From Microcebus murinus (lineage: Eukaryota; Chordata; Mammalia; Primates; Cheirogaleidae): a stretch of 64,000 nucleotides of DNA. The position numbers were made by a program, and so were the translations under genes. Below the pieces are notes generated by a model that was given only the letters and a program-made list of their open reading frames with translations, had not been told where the DNA came from and searched no databases. Shown here piece after piece: positions 24,117 to 37,099 of the stretch (its first letter is position 1; each line of letters starts with the position of its first letter). The DNA is taken from the NCBI RefSeq assembly GCF_040939455.1, contig NC_134109.1:57006001-57070000 (forward strand), read 5' to 3'.

Positions 24117-26354
24117 GTGCTCACGTCTGCCAGCAGGTGCTGTCTGGCTTCCCGCTGCTCCCTGGCTCACCAAGCCTCTGCCTGCCCACGCCCTTCCCTT
24201 CTTTCATGGCCACACTAACCGTTTCTTCCTCTGCTAGATCTTTGCCAGAGGACCACATCACTCTTCTGCTCTGAACTTGAAAAGGACTCGCTGTCTTGTG
24301 TTCTTATGAAGTCATTTCATTTTCCCCTGAAAGTAGAGCCCAAGTACGAACATATAAGGGGATAGAAACACCTTATATTTCACGGATGCCCTTCATGTAA
24401 AAGATTTGCAACAGACAGTTGAATGAATCAGTTAGATGGAATATCAAGAATCTGTCCAAGCCTATGATATTTTAAATCCTAATGTTCTCACACTTTGAAT
24501 GTATGTTACCATGTAGTAAATCACACATATCATTGTTGAAAGAATATTAAATCCTGAAGGTCAACTCAGGTCTAATTAATAAGCAATAGGCTGTATTTCA
24601 TATATGAAAGTGACCACTATCAGCAAAGCAAACATTGTGAAAGTTAAATATTCACAGGGCTGGCCTTTATCAGACTAAACGGTGCTATAGGTAGTTAATA
24701 TTGCACAGGACAATTCTGTCATCCCTTTAACAGGGTATTAATCACTCACCACGCCCCCACCGGTACCCCTGCTCCACCCCTCTTTATTATTTTTCAGGTT
24801 AGCACTTTGGATATAGACATAGCAAGTAAGGCCTATTTCCCTGACAAGAATAAAGATTACCAGTAGGTATAAAAAAATTACTTTTCACAAAAGAATTCAT
24901 TTCCCAGTGCATATGCAAATTGTTTTAGATTTGCCTTCTATTCACACTGTTAACACCTTCGTATGAAGTGATTAAAACTTTCTCCCTACAGGAAAGAGAT
25001 GGATATGCAATTATATTTTCAAAATAGAGTCCACATTTTATTGTTGACGTGGCCAGGAGAATTATGTTACCAAAGAAAGCATATGTTTCTGCTATGAAAT
25101 GCTATACAGTACTGGGGTGTGGGGGGCTGAAATGGAAATTGACCCTCTTTAAAACGATGTTGCCAACCTATAGCTGGAGATGGAAAGTAGCCTAGGAAGG
25201 CTACTTTCCAGCAGAGAGCTTCATTGGTGAGTGAAAGAAGGAAACTCTTGGTGGTCAACTCAAAATAGAACACTGCAACATAATTAAATCAGCTCCAGGT
25301 TTCCTTGATTCAAAATCAATCTTACAGAAAATTCTGCTTTGGTGAAGACAGCTCCGTTCTCTGGGATGTTGTTGCTAACATAAAATGGATATATCAAAAG
25401 ACACACTTTGCTAACTATAACGGGTAATTCTCTTTTAAATTATGCATGCATAAGAATACCCCCATATACCTTGGTATGTTGCTTGTTAATACTCGCATTA
25501 CATAATTTGGATTACCGTAAGATTATATACCAAAGTAGAGCAGATTTTGTTGCATTTTGCATATATTAGGAAACTGAAGTACAAGGAGATTAATGTGACT
25601 TGTCCAAAGTGCATAGCCATATTGTGATTTTTAATTTAGATAATCTGGCTTCAAGTTAGGGAAGAAAAGCAGACTCTTGGATTCTCTAAAAAGTAATGTG
25701 AAAGTGTTGTGGGGAAAACATATAGTTATATAAATTTTTCCTATCACACAACACTACTTCTTCATGTTGCCAAATGGTTAGCTTGAAAACACATTCCTCT
25801 CACTTTAATTTTGTTCATATCTATGACTGGCCCAATCTCAAAGGATGAAAGGAGAGGCAAAATGCCCCTACTACTTACTATAAAAAACAGAATCTTACTA
25901 GTTTTTGGAAAAAGGATTTTTCTGTTTATTTTAGTTGATTTATGGTGATAATATTCTTTATTATTCCTAACTTTATACTAATGTAAAAAATATATGCTTG
26001 AAAGAAGGTATATTTTTTGAGATTTAATAACATAATCTATTAATAATAATCTTAGCCTTAAAATCCATATATTCAGGAAGATGAAAAATTGAAGAGAAAG
26101 AGGATATAAGAATGTGTTCAGTGACCGTTTTATAGGCTTGTGTCAAATACAGACTGAAAAATTAGTTTGAAAAACCTGAAGATATCTGCTAATAGAATGA
26201 TATATACCTTCCCAACAATGAGAGAGATTAGAGTAAATAAATCATAGTTCATATAGAAATTCTTTTGGAAAAACTATTTAGAAATATTAAATATTGTATA
26301 ATATATTTAGAAATAAATTTCTTTTTAAAATTTTTTGAGAAGTCTTTGTTTTCA
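24117..26354. other. Long intronic-looking interval, one MIR fragment
   Basis: AT-rich sequence without recognised elements, except an antisense MIR fragment at about 25545-25680 (GGAAACTGAAGTACAAGGAG, ACTTGTCCAAAGTGCATAGC). Confidence 0.4.
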
Positions 26355-27135
26355 AATAAAAATAAAATTCTTCCATGACCCAGCAACTTTATTTCTAAAA
26401 ACCTAAGAAAATAATCATTGATGTGCAACAGTTGTTGAAAAAGATGTAGAAAAATCTATCCATATGGTTGACTATCAAGCAACCTTAGTGTGTAAACCAT
26501 AAAAACGTGCCTAGCAGACTTCCAACTCTAGGAAATATAATTGGACCTGGCTGTTGCATTTTAAAATTCATTGTTGCATTTTCACCAAGGCCATACTTCC
26601 GAAGGGCTGTTCCCAGCTAATGACCCAGGAGACAAGATTCTATGGCAGACCCACTCCTGGTCAGACTTAAATGATGACATGATGACTTTCTAAGCCATAT
26701 CTGGCCCCTCTCCTAGTTTCTCTCACACAGGAACTCCTAATAAAATCTTGTAGGTTTAATCCCCAATTTTGGCACCTGCTCCTTGGAGGACCCATATGAT
26801 AACATACTAAAACATGTTTTGGATGAATTTTATTTCATCTTCTAATTGTAAATTAAATGCTCATGAAATATATTACATGTTTAAAAAGTAAGATGCAAAC
26901 TGGAAGCACAAAATGAACTAGATATTGTGATAAAAGAAAAGAAAAAGACACATTCACATGAAGATATATAGATAATAGAATGAATGAAAACATGCCAAAG
27001 TGTTAAAAGTGGTTATCTTTAGGTAGCGATTTTTATATGTGGTTTTAATTTTCTTTTATATATATAAACTTATTCTAAGTTTTCTAAAGGGAGATTATTT
27101 TATTTTATAATTTAAAGCATGATATAAATATCACA
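26355..27135 (+). mobile_element. Old L1 (L1ME-like), interrupted
   Basis: CCATGACCCAGCAACTTTAT, CCTAAGAAAATAATCATTGA and GTGCAACAG open the element. After a non-L1 block (about 26510-26810) it resumes with a 3'UTR of the type GTGTTAAAAGTGGTTATCTT, TTAATTTTCTTTTATA. Confidence 0.65.
26510..26810 (+). mobile_element. LTR-like insertion in the old L1
   Basis: Breaks the surrounding L1. Has CACACAGGAACTCCTAATAA and a late AATAAAATCTTGTAGGTTTA signal, consistent with a solo LTR. No duplication pinned down. Confidence 0.4.
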
Positions 27136-27432
27136 ACTTAACAAACTATAAATTTTATAGAAAAGTAAACAAAATACAATTTCGCTAAGCATATAAAATG
27201 GTTAAATTGAGATATATGATGCTTTCCTAAAATAATTTAGTGTATTTTGTTTGTTGGTTTACTTAAAATTATAATAGAACTTCAAGAGAAATGTAGCCTT
27301 CTTGATTCATCAGTACTTTGATGAATTTGAATGTGTGGGTTGAAATCACTGTCTTATTAACAATGGATAGATGTTGTATGTCTATCAACAAATGTGCCAC
27401 TAGTGGAAGAATCTCTAAGAAAAGACATGGTG

Positions 27433-27716
27433 CTGGCTGGATGCAGTGACTCACACCTGTAATCCCAGCACTTTGGAAGGCAGAGCAGGAGGATCAATTG
27501 AGGCCAGGAGATTGAGACCAGCCTGGGCAATAGCAAGACCCTGTCTCTATAAAAAATTTAAAAATTAGCAGGTGTGGTGGCACATGCCTGTAGTCCCAGC
27601 TACTTTGGAGGCAGAAGCAAGAGGATCACTTGAGCACAGGAGTTTGAGGTTATAGTGAGCTATGATGATGCCACTGTGCCAGGGGGACAGAGAGTGAGAA
27701 TCTGTCAGAAAGAAAG
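27433..27716 (+). mobile_element. Alu SINE
   Basis: GGCTGGATGCAGTGACTCAC, TGTAATCCCAGCACTTTGGA, ACCAGCCTGGGCAATAGCAA, then a right arm ending at the GGGGGACAGAGAGTGAG block. Its A-tail has become the GGAA microsatellite that follows. Confidence 0.85.
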
Positions 27717-27719
27717 AAA

Positions 27720-27817
27720 AGGAAGGAAGGAAGGAAGGAAGGAAGGAAGGAAGGAAGGAAGGAAGGAAGGAAGGAAGGAAGGAAGGAAGGAAGGAAGGAA
27801 GGAAGGAAGGAAGGAAG
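27720..27817. repeat. (GGAA)n microsatellite, about 24 units
   Basis: An uninterrupted GGAA tract of roughly 97 bases grown from the tail of an Alu. Every unit is an ETS core, and the tract is pure purine on one strand. Confidence 0.95.
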
Positions 27818-28079
27818 TTGGTTTATTGTGATGTAAACGCTCATGCTGCAGTTGCATCATTTGAATTTTTTTAAATAAAATTCATGCATAGTTTTGCTTA
27901 CTTTTAAACTAAACATATTCATATTTTGTGATTTGAAAAGAATACTACTACCACCCAGGGACACAGAATGAGTGCAATTTGTAAGTTACAATTGTTTGGA
28001 ATGGAATCTAGAAACATCAGCACACCAGGTAAAGTCAGGACAGGGTCTGGAGCATTTCACAGTGTGAACCATGGAGCAG

Positions 28080-28216
28080 TGACCAATGGTGATCTTCACA
28101 GTGCAGCTTCCTGGCCCCCACTGTCCACCTTCTCAATCAAAATCACTGGGGAGTAGGCTCTAGAAATCTACGTTTTTAACATGTACACTAGGTGATTCAA
28201 ATTTGAGAACCACTGA
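28080..28216. mobile_element. MER5-like hAT-Charlie remnant
   Basis: TCAATCAAAATCACTGGGGA, CTACGTTTTTAACATG, TGATTCAAATTTGAGAACCA and CTG fit one end of the MER5A/Charlie non-autonomous family. Confidence 0.6.
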
Positions 28217-28868
28217 CCTAAACTTTTGAGGGGATTTTGCCACTTATTCCAGGGTACTGTCCCTACTGCCTCTCCCTCCATTACCCTTGCCGAAAGACAC
28301 CAAACAGCTCCTAGATTAGTCCCTATTCCAAACCTAATTTTCGAGGTCAACTTCGAGAAACAATGTATACTTACTCCTAATCCTGAATATTAATAATCCT
28401 CCCAAGAGATGCCATTAACATGCCCCCAAAAAACTTGGGAAAATGTTGCTGGCAGCTTTAATTAAAGGTTCGAGTTCCTTTTCTCTTGCATTCTCACTAG
28501 GATGACCTAAATTCTTTTGGAAATTGAGGCATCTTTCACAATAAATGTGAAAATGGCCTTGGCAGCATTTCCATTATGATAGATATGAATTATGATGATA
28601 ATTTTTATAACTCTGATTTTAAAAGCATAGCAGCAGTAGGAGTAGCAGTACCAGTGGGTAACAATTGACTGTATGGAATGCATTCCTTATAGCAGGCCCT
28701 GCATACTTTATGTTCAAATATCACTGAGCTTGCATTTTATATGTCTGGATTGGTAGTTACAGTTAGCCTCTATTGAAGCTTAAACCCCTTCTTTCTCATA
28801 GTTACTGTGGTGCTTTATTCCAAGCAAGCACCATTCCTTCACATCTTGCCCCTCCCTCTGACTCCCAG

Positions 28869-29021
28869 GCAGCCAAAGGTGGATTTGAAGGAAGACTTTA
28901 TGGAATCACATTTGAAATATAAACAATTCTATATGATATCATGTCAGCAAATCCAAAGGAAAATTCCTAAAAAGAATGTATCAAGTAAGATGACTTATGG
29001 CATCAGCCATTCTTGGCCAAG
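28869..29021 (+). CDS. Candidate coding exon 3 of an unidentified gene
   Basis: A strong pyrimidine-rich acceptor precedes it (CACATCTTGCCCCTCCCTCT, GACTCCCAG), and a donor GGCCAAG/GTAGGA follows. One entry base, 50 open codons, two leftover bases (AG). Translation begins QPKVDLKEDFMESHLKYKQF and ends SKMTYGISHSWP; it is rich in Lys and Gln and has no recognised motif. Entry phase fits the exon ending at 22018, and exit phase fits 39504 (AG plus G makes Arg). An internal GTAAGA at about 28985 could serve as an alternative donor. Confidence 0.55.
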
Positions 29022-29749
29022 GTAGGAAAACACGTCTAATGAGAAATGCCTACTTAGTGCAGTTGCCATGGCAGCAGGTGTGTCAGGCGTCAGTGCTCTG
29101 CGTCTCTCCCTTCCCCTGTGAACCCTGTGAACTGACCACTGGCCACTGCAGTGGGTGAAGTTGTGCTCCTCTGACAGAGAAAAATTTTATTTAGAGTTTT
29201 GAACATATACTAGCTCTGGTAAAAAAGACAGATGGCTCCATAAAATATGCAATAAAAGCAGTCTCTAGGGTTTTTTGAAAGTTAAAAAATGTGAAAACTC
29301 ATTGTGGTACCATTTAGCCCCTGAGGTTGTGAGTCTGTCAGCATTTCAATTCCCAACTTCTGCATTTTTAAATTCTATTTGGGCAATACTAGTGTCCTAC
29401 ATCATGGAAAGGAAAGCTTTGTCCAGAAAACTATATTTTCAAAAAAAAAAATTGTATTCATCTGGGAATCACAAAAAAAGTTTTGTCTTACATCTTAAAT
29501 AAAATAAAGACCTTCTTTTGATTTTTTTTTTTTTGCCTTTAATATTATGTGTGTGGTTGGGGGTACATATTTAACGCATTCATTTTAATCAGGAAAACAC
29601 TTAAACACTTCAAATAATCATATTTGCCTCTAGGAACTCTGGTAAACAAATTCTAAGCTGCCTTCAGAAAAAGTGTTCGTTAGACCTACATGCAGTTTTC
29701 AGGCCACAGATAGAACTAGAGACAGAATTAGGTTCTGGAATGGAGGCAA

Positions 29750-29890
29750 AAGCCAGTGATAAAGGCACAGGAATTCCTGGGAATCAGGAATCCTGTGATC
29801 CGACTCTGCCTTTAACAAGCCGTGTGATCCTAGGCAAGACTATGGATCAACCCAACCAAAATGTCTCCCAGCTCTCTGGCAATGAAATGC
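29750..29890 (+). repeat. MIR SINE fragment
   Basis: GAATCAGGAATCCTGTGATC, CGACTCTGCCTTTAACAAGC, CGTGTGATCCTAGGCAAGAC follow MIR order. Confidence 0.6.
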
Positions 29891-31859
29891 TGCTGTAGAA
29901 ACATATCCAGCCAACTGGCAATAATACAAAGTGCTTAGTCCTCACCCCCAACCAATCCCTCACCACTGTTCAGTAACATTTTTATACTACCCTAGAGACA
30001 GAAATATTTAAGAATTTAAATTAAAAGAGAAAGATGGGTTATGAAACTGAATGAGGTATCAAAGAAGGTCCTAGTCAGAGACATGGCATTCACTATTCTG
30101 ATACATGAAGATCATTGCCTTCTGCCATCAATCCTGAGGCCTCATTGCATTCCTGGTGGGATATCTCAACCTGAGGGGTTCCATGGACATGCATCAGGTA
30201 GCTTGGTGTCACCTGTGTTAAATTAGGCTAGTGTGATTTTCCTGGAGAGAGGGTCTATTGCTTACTTATTATTTCCATAGAGATTTATAACCAAAATTAT
30301 TTTTATGTTCAATGTAAAGAAAGTAATACATTATCCACATTACCCTGGAGGACGGGCCATTCATCTTTTTATCTACAGTGTCGTGCACATGATATACCTG
30401 CCATGTTATACACACTCAAAAAAGGGTTTCATGAATGAGTGAGTGGATTAATGAAGGAACAAGCAAATGCACAAACCCCATTTGGGAATACATTGTTGGG
30501 CACTGAGACTGCCTCAAGTAGCACAGCTAATCAGCCTCAGTTCCTCAAATGAGCCCACGATCTCCACTTGCCCACAGCAATTCATGAACAACATCCCCCT
30601 GCTTTTCTTTCTACTAGATATAGTGCTTATTATTATCGCCCATGGCCAATTAACTTCAATGGAAAAAGGAAATCCATCATAATATTCATTTTTCTAATGG
30701 AAAAGTTAGAAGCAATCTTCTCTGAAATGAAGATGTATGATGAAGGACTTACTGGAATAGAGTTGAAAAGGAGAGCACTATTCTTGAGCTACTAAATTTG
30801 GGTTACAGGAGCTAGTAGTACCAAGTTGGAGATACTTGCCATCAGGCCACAAGCCAAGCCCCTGGGGTCTCAGGTCTGCCCATATTTTTGAGAGCCCATT
30901 AAACCATGACTACTTTGTCCCTGCTCAGAACCCAAGGATACAGGTGTCTTTGGTTGATGTACTGCAGTTGCTGTACGCTGGGCCCGTTCCAACCTGCAGC
31001 TTGCTGCTTCACACTGCCATTGCTGACGCTTTGCTACCCCCACCATGTTCCAGCCAGGCCTCCCCGATAGGGCTCACAGCTGCCTTTGCATATGTCTGCC
31101 TCTGCACACTCTTCCAAGAGTCCTGATGCTTACTGTGCACAGGAAGCCAAGATGCTGCCTTCCCCACACAGGACCACTCTTGGAGTCACAACCAGGAGCC
31201 AGGGAAGCTTCCTGCTGCTGCTTGTGTGAGCACGTCCTAAGACCTGTGCTGCAGGATGGCTGTGAAGAATCCACACAGCACTTCTACTTCTCTTTTGCTG
31301 CTTCTTGTCCATATATTCTGTCTTTTAAAAATGAAAGCATTATTTCCAAGACAGTTGTCCCTGAAGTATGGGCCTTGAGCAGGAACGTTCATTTATTCCA
31401 ACCGATCTGAGACAGGCTTGAAGGAAGTAATTCTTTGAAGACCCAGTTATAGTCAAGAATCACAGGTTCTAGCTAAGTGACTCTCACCAGAATTTCATGG
31501 GTCTTATGAAGACACATTTTTGTTTTCCCTGTGATGTTCAAGGATACTCACCTTACTTAGGCTAATTCGCCTGGCTCGGGTATCTGTCTACTGACCTCAG
31601 CTCAGCCTAGTCTACCCTACCCTGCCTGAATCATTTATCAATTATCTATTGTTTACCTATTTTATGCCTATATTATATTAGGCATTAGAAACAATAAAAT
31701 TTCCTTCCCCAAGGACTTTGTAGATGAACAACATAATGAAATAACTATGGTTTAAAAAAGTCTATTATAATAAAATGTGTTTTATTAGTTAACATTGTTC
31801 TAAAACACATTGGTCATTGTCATAAGGCAAGAAAAATAAATGAGGCAAAAAATAGAAAG
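29891..31859. other. Putative intron, unassigned
   Basis: Includes a more GC-rich stretch (30840-31420) with overlapping ORFs on both strands, up to 121 codons, that have low-complexity Cys/Leu/Pro-rich translations. No splice-bounded exon or repeat name could be supported. Confidence 0.35.
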
Positions 31860-32444
31860 GAAAAGGCAAAATTATTATTTGAAAACAGTATGGTTATATA
31901 ACCATAAACCCAAGAAGGACAACTAAAAAACTATTAGACACAATGAGATAATTCAGTAAAATACATAATTACAAAATTAATTTGCCAAATAGATTGCTTT
32001 CCTATATGAAAATAACTTGTAAGAAAATATAATGAAAAAAATAAAATATTTAAAATAAACATAAGAATTGTGTTGGATCTATATAAAGAAAATATTTTAA
32101 ACTCTTAAGTGATACATATAAGGTGAATAAATAAAAAGATATACCTGTTCTTGGAGAGGCAAAATAAATACAGTAAGGAAATAAACTATCTAAAATAACC
32201 TATACAACCAATTTATTATTGTAAAAAAATTACCATGTTTATTAGTAATTTGCCAACCTGTGAAAGTTATGTGAAGAAAAGTGGTACTGACACAGGAATA
32301 AACTCACCAATGTAACAAATTAACAAATTTGAAAGTTCAGAAATAAATCAAATATATTTTTAAATTAGTATATTAAAAAGAGCAGCATTTCATATCAGTG
32401 GGGAAAAGATAGATTGTTCAAAAAAATGGCCTGGCATTTATTTT

Positions 32445-33174
32445 TGATTATTTGTTTGTTTGTTTTTTATTATTTCAGAATATTACAGGGGTATAAAAAC
32501 ATTTTGTTACATAAATTGCTTTTGTATCATTTGAATCAAAGTTATAAATGTGCCCATCCCCCAGATAGTATGAATTGTACCTGTAAGGTGGGTATATAGT
32601 ATTGGTACATACAGTTTACCAATCCCTTCCTTCTCTTCGACCTGCTTGATTTCCAATGAATGTTATTTCCATATGTGCATATAGGTGTTGATCAATTAGT
32701 GCCAATTTAATGGTGAGTACAGGGTTGGTTGTTTTTCCATTCTCATGATACTTCACTTAGAAGAATGATCTCCAGCTCCATCCAGGATAATACAAGAGAT
32801 ATTAGTTCACCATTTTTTTATGGCTAAGTAGTACTCCATGGTATAAATGTACCACATTTTATTAATCCACTCATGTATTGATGGGCACTTGGGTTGTTTC
32901 CACATCTTTACAGTTGTGAATTGTGTGTGCTTCTATAAACATTTGAGTGCATGTCTTTTTTACAGAATTTTTTTCCCTTTGGTAAATACCCAGTAGTGGG
33001 ATAACTGGATCAAATGATATTTCTACTTTGAGTTCTTTGAGGTATCTCCATATTACTTTCCACAGAGGTTGTACTAGTTTGCAGTTCCACCAGCAGTGTA
33101 TGGTATTCCTGTCTCTCTGTATCCACGCCAACATTTGTTGTTTTGGGACTTTTTGATAAAAGCCATTTTATTCA
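32445..33174 (-). mobile_element. Younger strepsirrhine-type L1, 5'-truncated
   Basis: Antisense L1 beginning with a T-rich tail and TTATTTCAGAATATTACAGG. It continues through CCATATGTGCATATAGGTGT and TACTCCATGGTATAAATGTA to TGGGACTTTTTGATAAAAGC. It is homologous to the 60468 copy over its whole length. At its 5' end it abuts the inverted filler at 33176-33242. Confidence 0.8.
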
Positions 33175-33175
33175 C

Positions 33176-33242
33176 ATAGATCCAACACAATTCTTATGTT
33201 TATTTTAAATATTTTTTCATTATATTTTCTTATCAGTTATTA
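33176..33242 (-). repeat. Inverted filler copied from 32010-32082
   Basis: Reads ATAGATCCAACACAATTCTT onwards, the reverse complement of the old L1 at 32010-32082. The two arms are nearly identical over about 65 bases, apart from a 7-base length change in a T-run and a few mismatches near the outer end. It sits between the 5' end of the younger L1 and the resumed old L1. Confidence 0.85.
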
Positions 33243-33512
33243 TTTGCACTATACACCTATTTGAATGGCTAAAATTTAAAAGACTGACTATACCAAGTTT
33301 TAGCGAGAATGTGGAGCAACTAGAGCTTCATACCCTGCTGGAGAGAATGTAAAATGGCACAACCACTTTGTAAAACTATTTGACAGTTTCCTAAAACGTT
33401 AAATGTATACCTACCATTTGACCCAGCCATTCCACGTCTAAGTATTTATCAAAGATTTTTTTTAAAAAGCACATCTCCATACAGGGACTTGTACACAAAT
33501 GTTCACAGAAGC

Positions 33513-33890
33513 TGTTAAGCTAAACTAAATTTGGCCTACGGATGCCGCAGTAGTTGTGTCCTTATGCAACCTAACTTGGTATGGAAACTAACTAAAAGCA
33601 CAACTTAGGAGTTACTCTTATAACAGATAGCTGAGTTTCAATTATAGCAGCTGAGTTCAGGCAATCACAAGTGGCCAACTGTTTCAAATGAGGCAGAACT
33701 GTGAGCTGTGGCCAGTTAAGCTGTCTCTGTCCCTCACTTCTGTTCTCCATCCATAAATGCTGCCTGACCACATTGCAGGGTGCAATTCTTAAAACTTGTG
33801 CTGATTCTGAGGGCTGCCCAATTTGTGAATCATTCTTTGCTCAATTAAACTCTGTTAAATTTAACTTGTCTAAGGTTTTTCTTTTTAACA
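33513..33890 (+). mobile_element. Solo LTR in the old L1
   Basis: A 378-bp block with ends TGTTAAGCTAAACTAAAT and TTCTTTTTAACA, and a CAATTAAACTCTG polyadenylation-type signal. It is bounded by GAAGC and GAGCC, a plausible decayed 5-bp duplication. The L1 reading continues across it. Confidence 0.65.
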
Positions 33891-34235
33891 GAGCCCTTAT
33901 TTGTAATAGCTTAAAACTGGAAAAAACTCAAATGTCCATCAAAAGGTAATTGCAGTAATATGTGTGCAATGGAAAACCACTCATCGATAGAAAAGAATGA
34001 ACTATGGATAAAAAGAGCCTTAAAGATGAATCTCCAAATACTTACGCTAGGTGAAAGAAGCCAGATGAAAAAAAAGATACATACTGTTTGATTATGTTTA
34101 TATAAAACCTTATAAAATGAAAACCATTATACAGTAACAGCAATCAGATGGGTAGTTGCCCAGGCAGGGCAGGGAGAGAGAGGATTGGGAAGGGAATGAG
34201 CAAAATGGAGGTCGTGGTGACAGCTATACTCAATA

Positions 34236-34560
34236 CAGTCAGCCCTCAGCATCTTCGTGTTCAGAATCCTCAGGTTCCACTAACAGTGGATCTAAAATAT
34301 TAGGGAATGAAAACCATTAAAAAATGCAACAATTAAATAGTACAAATAAAAAATACAGTATAACAATTATTTGTTTAGTATTTACATTGTATTAGGCATT
34401 ATAAGTAGTCTAGAGATTATTTAAAGTATACTGGAGGATGTGTGTAGGTTATATGCAAAGACTATGCCATTTTATAGCAGGGACTTGAGCATCCCAGATT
34501 TAGGGATCCAAGGTGTGGGAATCCTAGAAGCAATCCCCCACAGATACCAAGGGACAACTG
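34236..34560 (+). mobile_element. Tigger-like (TcMar) MITE
   Basis: CAGTCAGCCCTCAGCATC at one end, GATACCAAGGGACAACTG at the other, flanked by TA on both sides (34234-34235 and 34561-34562). The interior TTTACATTGTATTAGGCATT and TTATATGCAAAGACTATGCC match the family of the 9094 copy. Confidence 0.8.
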
Positions 34561-34708
34561 TATACTGGTTATTGTGATGGTTTCATGGGTGTATACAAAT
34601 GTCAAAATTATCAGACTGTAAATAAGTGCTGGTTCTACCAAATATATGGTATAGTATTATATACACAGCTGAAAAATAAAAAGTAAATACACAGTTAAAA
34701 CTAGTAGA

Positions 34709-35049
<341 letters not shown>

Positions 35050-35059
35050 AACTAGTAGA

Positions 35060-35904
35060 ACTTCAAGTTTGCTGAGTGAATGGCGAGATTCTCTACAATA
35101 TAAGTATTCTCAGGATCCAAAAGGAATTTTAAAAATTTATTTTAAAAATCAACAGCTGCCTGTGATATCTTTCCATAATTCTTTTTCTGGATATAATGAT
35201 TGCCTTTCATGTCTTTGAAAAATACAAAATATCTGTGCATTTCTAAAACTGTTTTTCTAATGAAAGAAACCAAATAAGCAAAACAACCTTTCCAACTGCC
35301 CCCACATCCTCTTACTAGCCAACCACATGCAGAACAGTTGCAAACACTAAAAGGAACGCTCAACATCATGTGTCTCTTGATTTACCATTGAGTAGTGAAC
35401 TAAAAGGTTCCACAAAATTAATTTGGTCAAGCAAGATGTGCAATAAGTATAAATTTCCCCCTTGATTAAAAAAAAAAGAACGTTTGCATTTTAATACTTA
35501 TCTGACCATTCTTTAAGAAAAAAATGTTAAATTAGATGTATTCGATTTCATGGCTTTCTTTATATAGAAAATAGATAATTTACTAAGCATTTTATGAAAT
35601 TAAAATCTCGATGGATTAAAATATTCAGCATTATTTATTTATCTTGGGAAACAAAAACCCAGAGAAAGTTAGAAAATGTGTATCACTGCTATGCTTTGTC
35701 CTTTGTTGTATCAGTGATACTCTAATGATAAAATTTTCCATGAATTTTCATGACTTCCTAAGGACAGACACACTACTTAGTGTTGAAACTGTTGTCCAGG
35801 TAGAAATTTTGTACATTCTGTCTCCTTCTAGTGAATGTTTCAAACTGAATCAGAGCAAGGTCCAAACATAGTAGGAAGAAAGATACCAAGAGTATCTCAA
35901 GAAG
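35060..35904. other. Putative intron, unassigned
   Basis: AT-rich, unique-looking sequence. No exon or repeat supported. Confidence 0.35.
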
Positions 35905-36240
35905 TAATTCATCTTTGATATTCTGCCTATTCTGTCTTCCAAGCGCTAGCCTCCTCCTGCTCATTGAGCCCAGTTCTCATACTAAAATTTAAAACCTTCT
36001 CTTAGGGCAGGGCAGTGTAGTAGTAATAATTACTATTATTTTAGTAGGTATTTATTGAACACTTAGGATATGCCAAGCATAAACTCATTTAAGTTAATAG
36101 CCTTATGGGGAAAGGAATGTTATCACCCTCACTTTACTTCTTAGGAATGGAGACACAGACAGATTAAGTGACTGGCACAAAGTCACACAGCTGGCGAGCA
36201 TGACAGAGCCAGGATTGACACTCCAGCAGAGCAGCTCCAG
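35905..36240 (-). repeat. First copy of an old direct duplication, with MIR
   Basis: CAAGCGCTAGCCTCCTCCTG, CATTGAGCCCAGTTCTCATA, CTAAAATTTAAAACCTTCTC, then an antisense MIR (TTTATTGAACACTTAGGATA, AGTCACACAGCTGGCGAGCA). The non-MIR portion recurs at about 37100-37275. Confidence 0.6.
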
Positions 36241-37099
36241 AGCCCACAGCCCATCGCATGTCTCTCAAACATGGGCTTCCTGGTCAGACGCACATGAACC
36301 TGGTTTGTCACTTGCCGCTCTAACTGCACATAGTTTTCTCATTCTCGCTCTTAAGCAAGTCCACTGCTGCCTACCCCTCTGGCCATGATAGGAATTCAGT
36401 GAGATCAGGTAAGTCCTGTGCCACAGATCCAGGCCAACAGGAGGCATGTGGTCACAGTTAGACAGGCACTGGAGATACAAAGACATGTCTAACTGGACCC
36501 TACCTTGAGGAGCTCATTTTTGAGAAGAGAAGAGGGGCTGTAGTAGTCCTTCTGAAAATGCAAATTCTTCATTGGTGACACATGAAATTTTCTGTATATC
36601 TTTTCAACAACTGTGTGCATATTGGATCCGTCACTCAAAGTGACCATTGCTTTGCTTTCTGGCTAGCTCTTGAGGTGAGATGGAGGTCTGGATCATTGAC
36701 TTTCAAGCTTGTTCTCTCCCTGCCAACCGCATAGGCAGTGACATCCTCCTAATCTGGTAAAAATCTAGTGTTATGATTATTATTATGCAGTGCTTTAGAA
36801 GGCCAAATGATATTGAATATAAAGTGCTGAGACGGTAGGGCTCATCAACTCTAGCTCTCAGGTTTAACAGTCTTCACATAAAACCTTACGAAGCCACACA
36901 GTAGGGAATCCATTTCCAATAAGGATTCCCAGAAAGGATTTTAAAATGTTCCTCCCACCACTAGAAAAACTGAATATCAAGAGTGACTGAAAGAGAGAGC
37001 ATAGCCCCTATAAAGGAACACAAATACAGAACAGGTAGGACATGAGCTCAGCACCATGAAAACTGAAACCATTATTTTGCAAAACGTACTGAAGCAAAT
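36241..37099. other. Spacer between duplicated segments, unassigned
   Basis: No recognised feature. Short overlapping ORFs only. Confidence 0.35.

Larger units (their letters stand above)
31860..34705 (+). mobile_element. Old L1 with nested insertions
   Basis: Sense ORF2 sequence (ACTATTAGACACAATGAGAT, TTCAGTAAAATACATAATTA) runs to about 32444. It resumes at about 33243 (GCACTATACACCTATTTGAA, GAGAATGTGGAGCAACTAGA) and ends in an L1M-like 3'UTR at about 34705. Roughly 0.6 kb of the ORF2 order is missing across the younger L1 insertion. A solo LTR and a Tigger-like MITE also interrupt it, and an Alu lies at its end. Confidence 0.75.

Noticed and set aside
27650..27844. Antisense ORF with LPSF repeats
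   Set aside because: Translation of the GGAA microsatellite.
30836..31410. Overlapping ORFs of 60-121 codons on both strands
   Set aside because: Several frames open in a GC-richer patch with Cys/Leu/Pro-rich translations and no splice logic.
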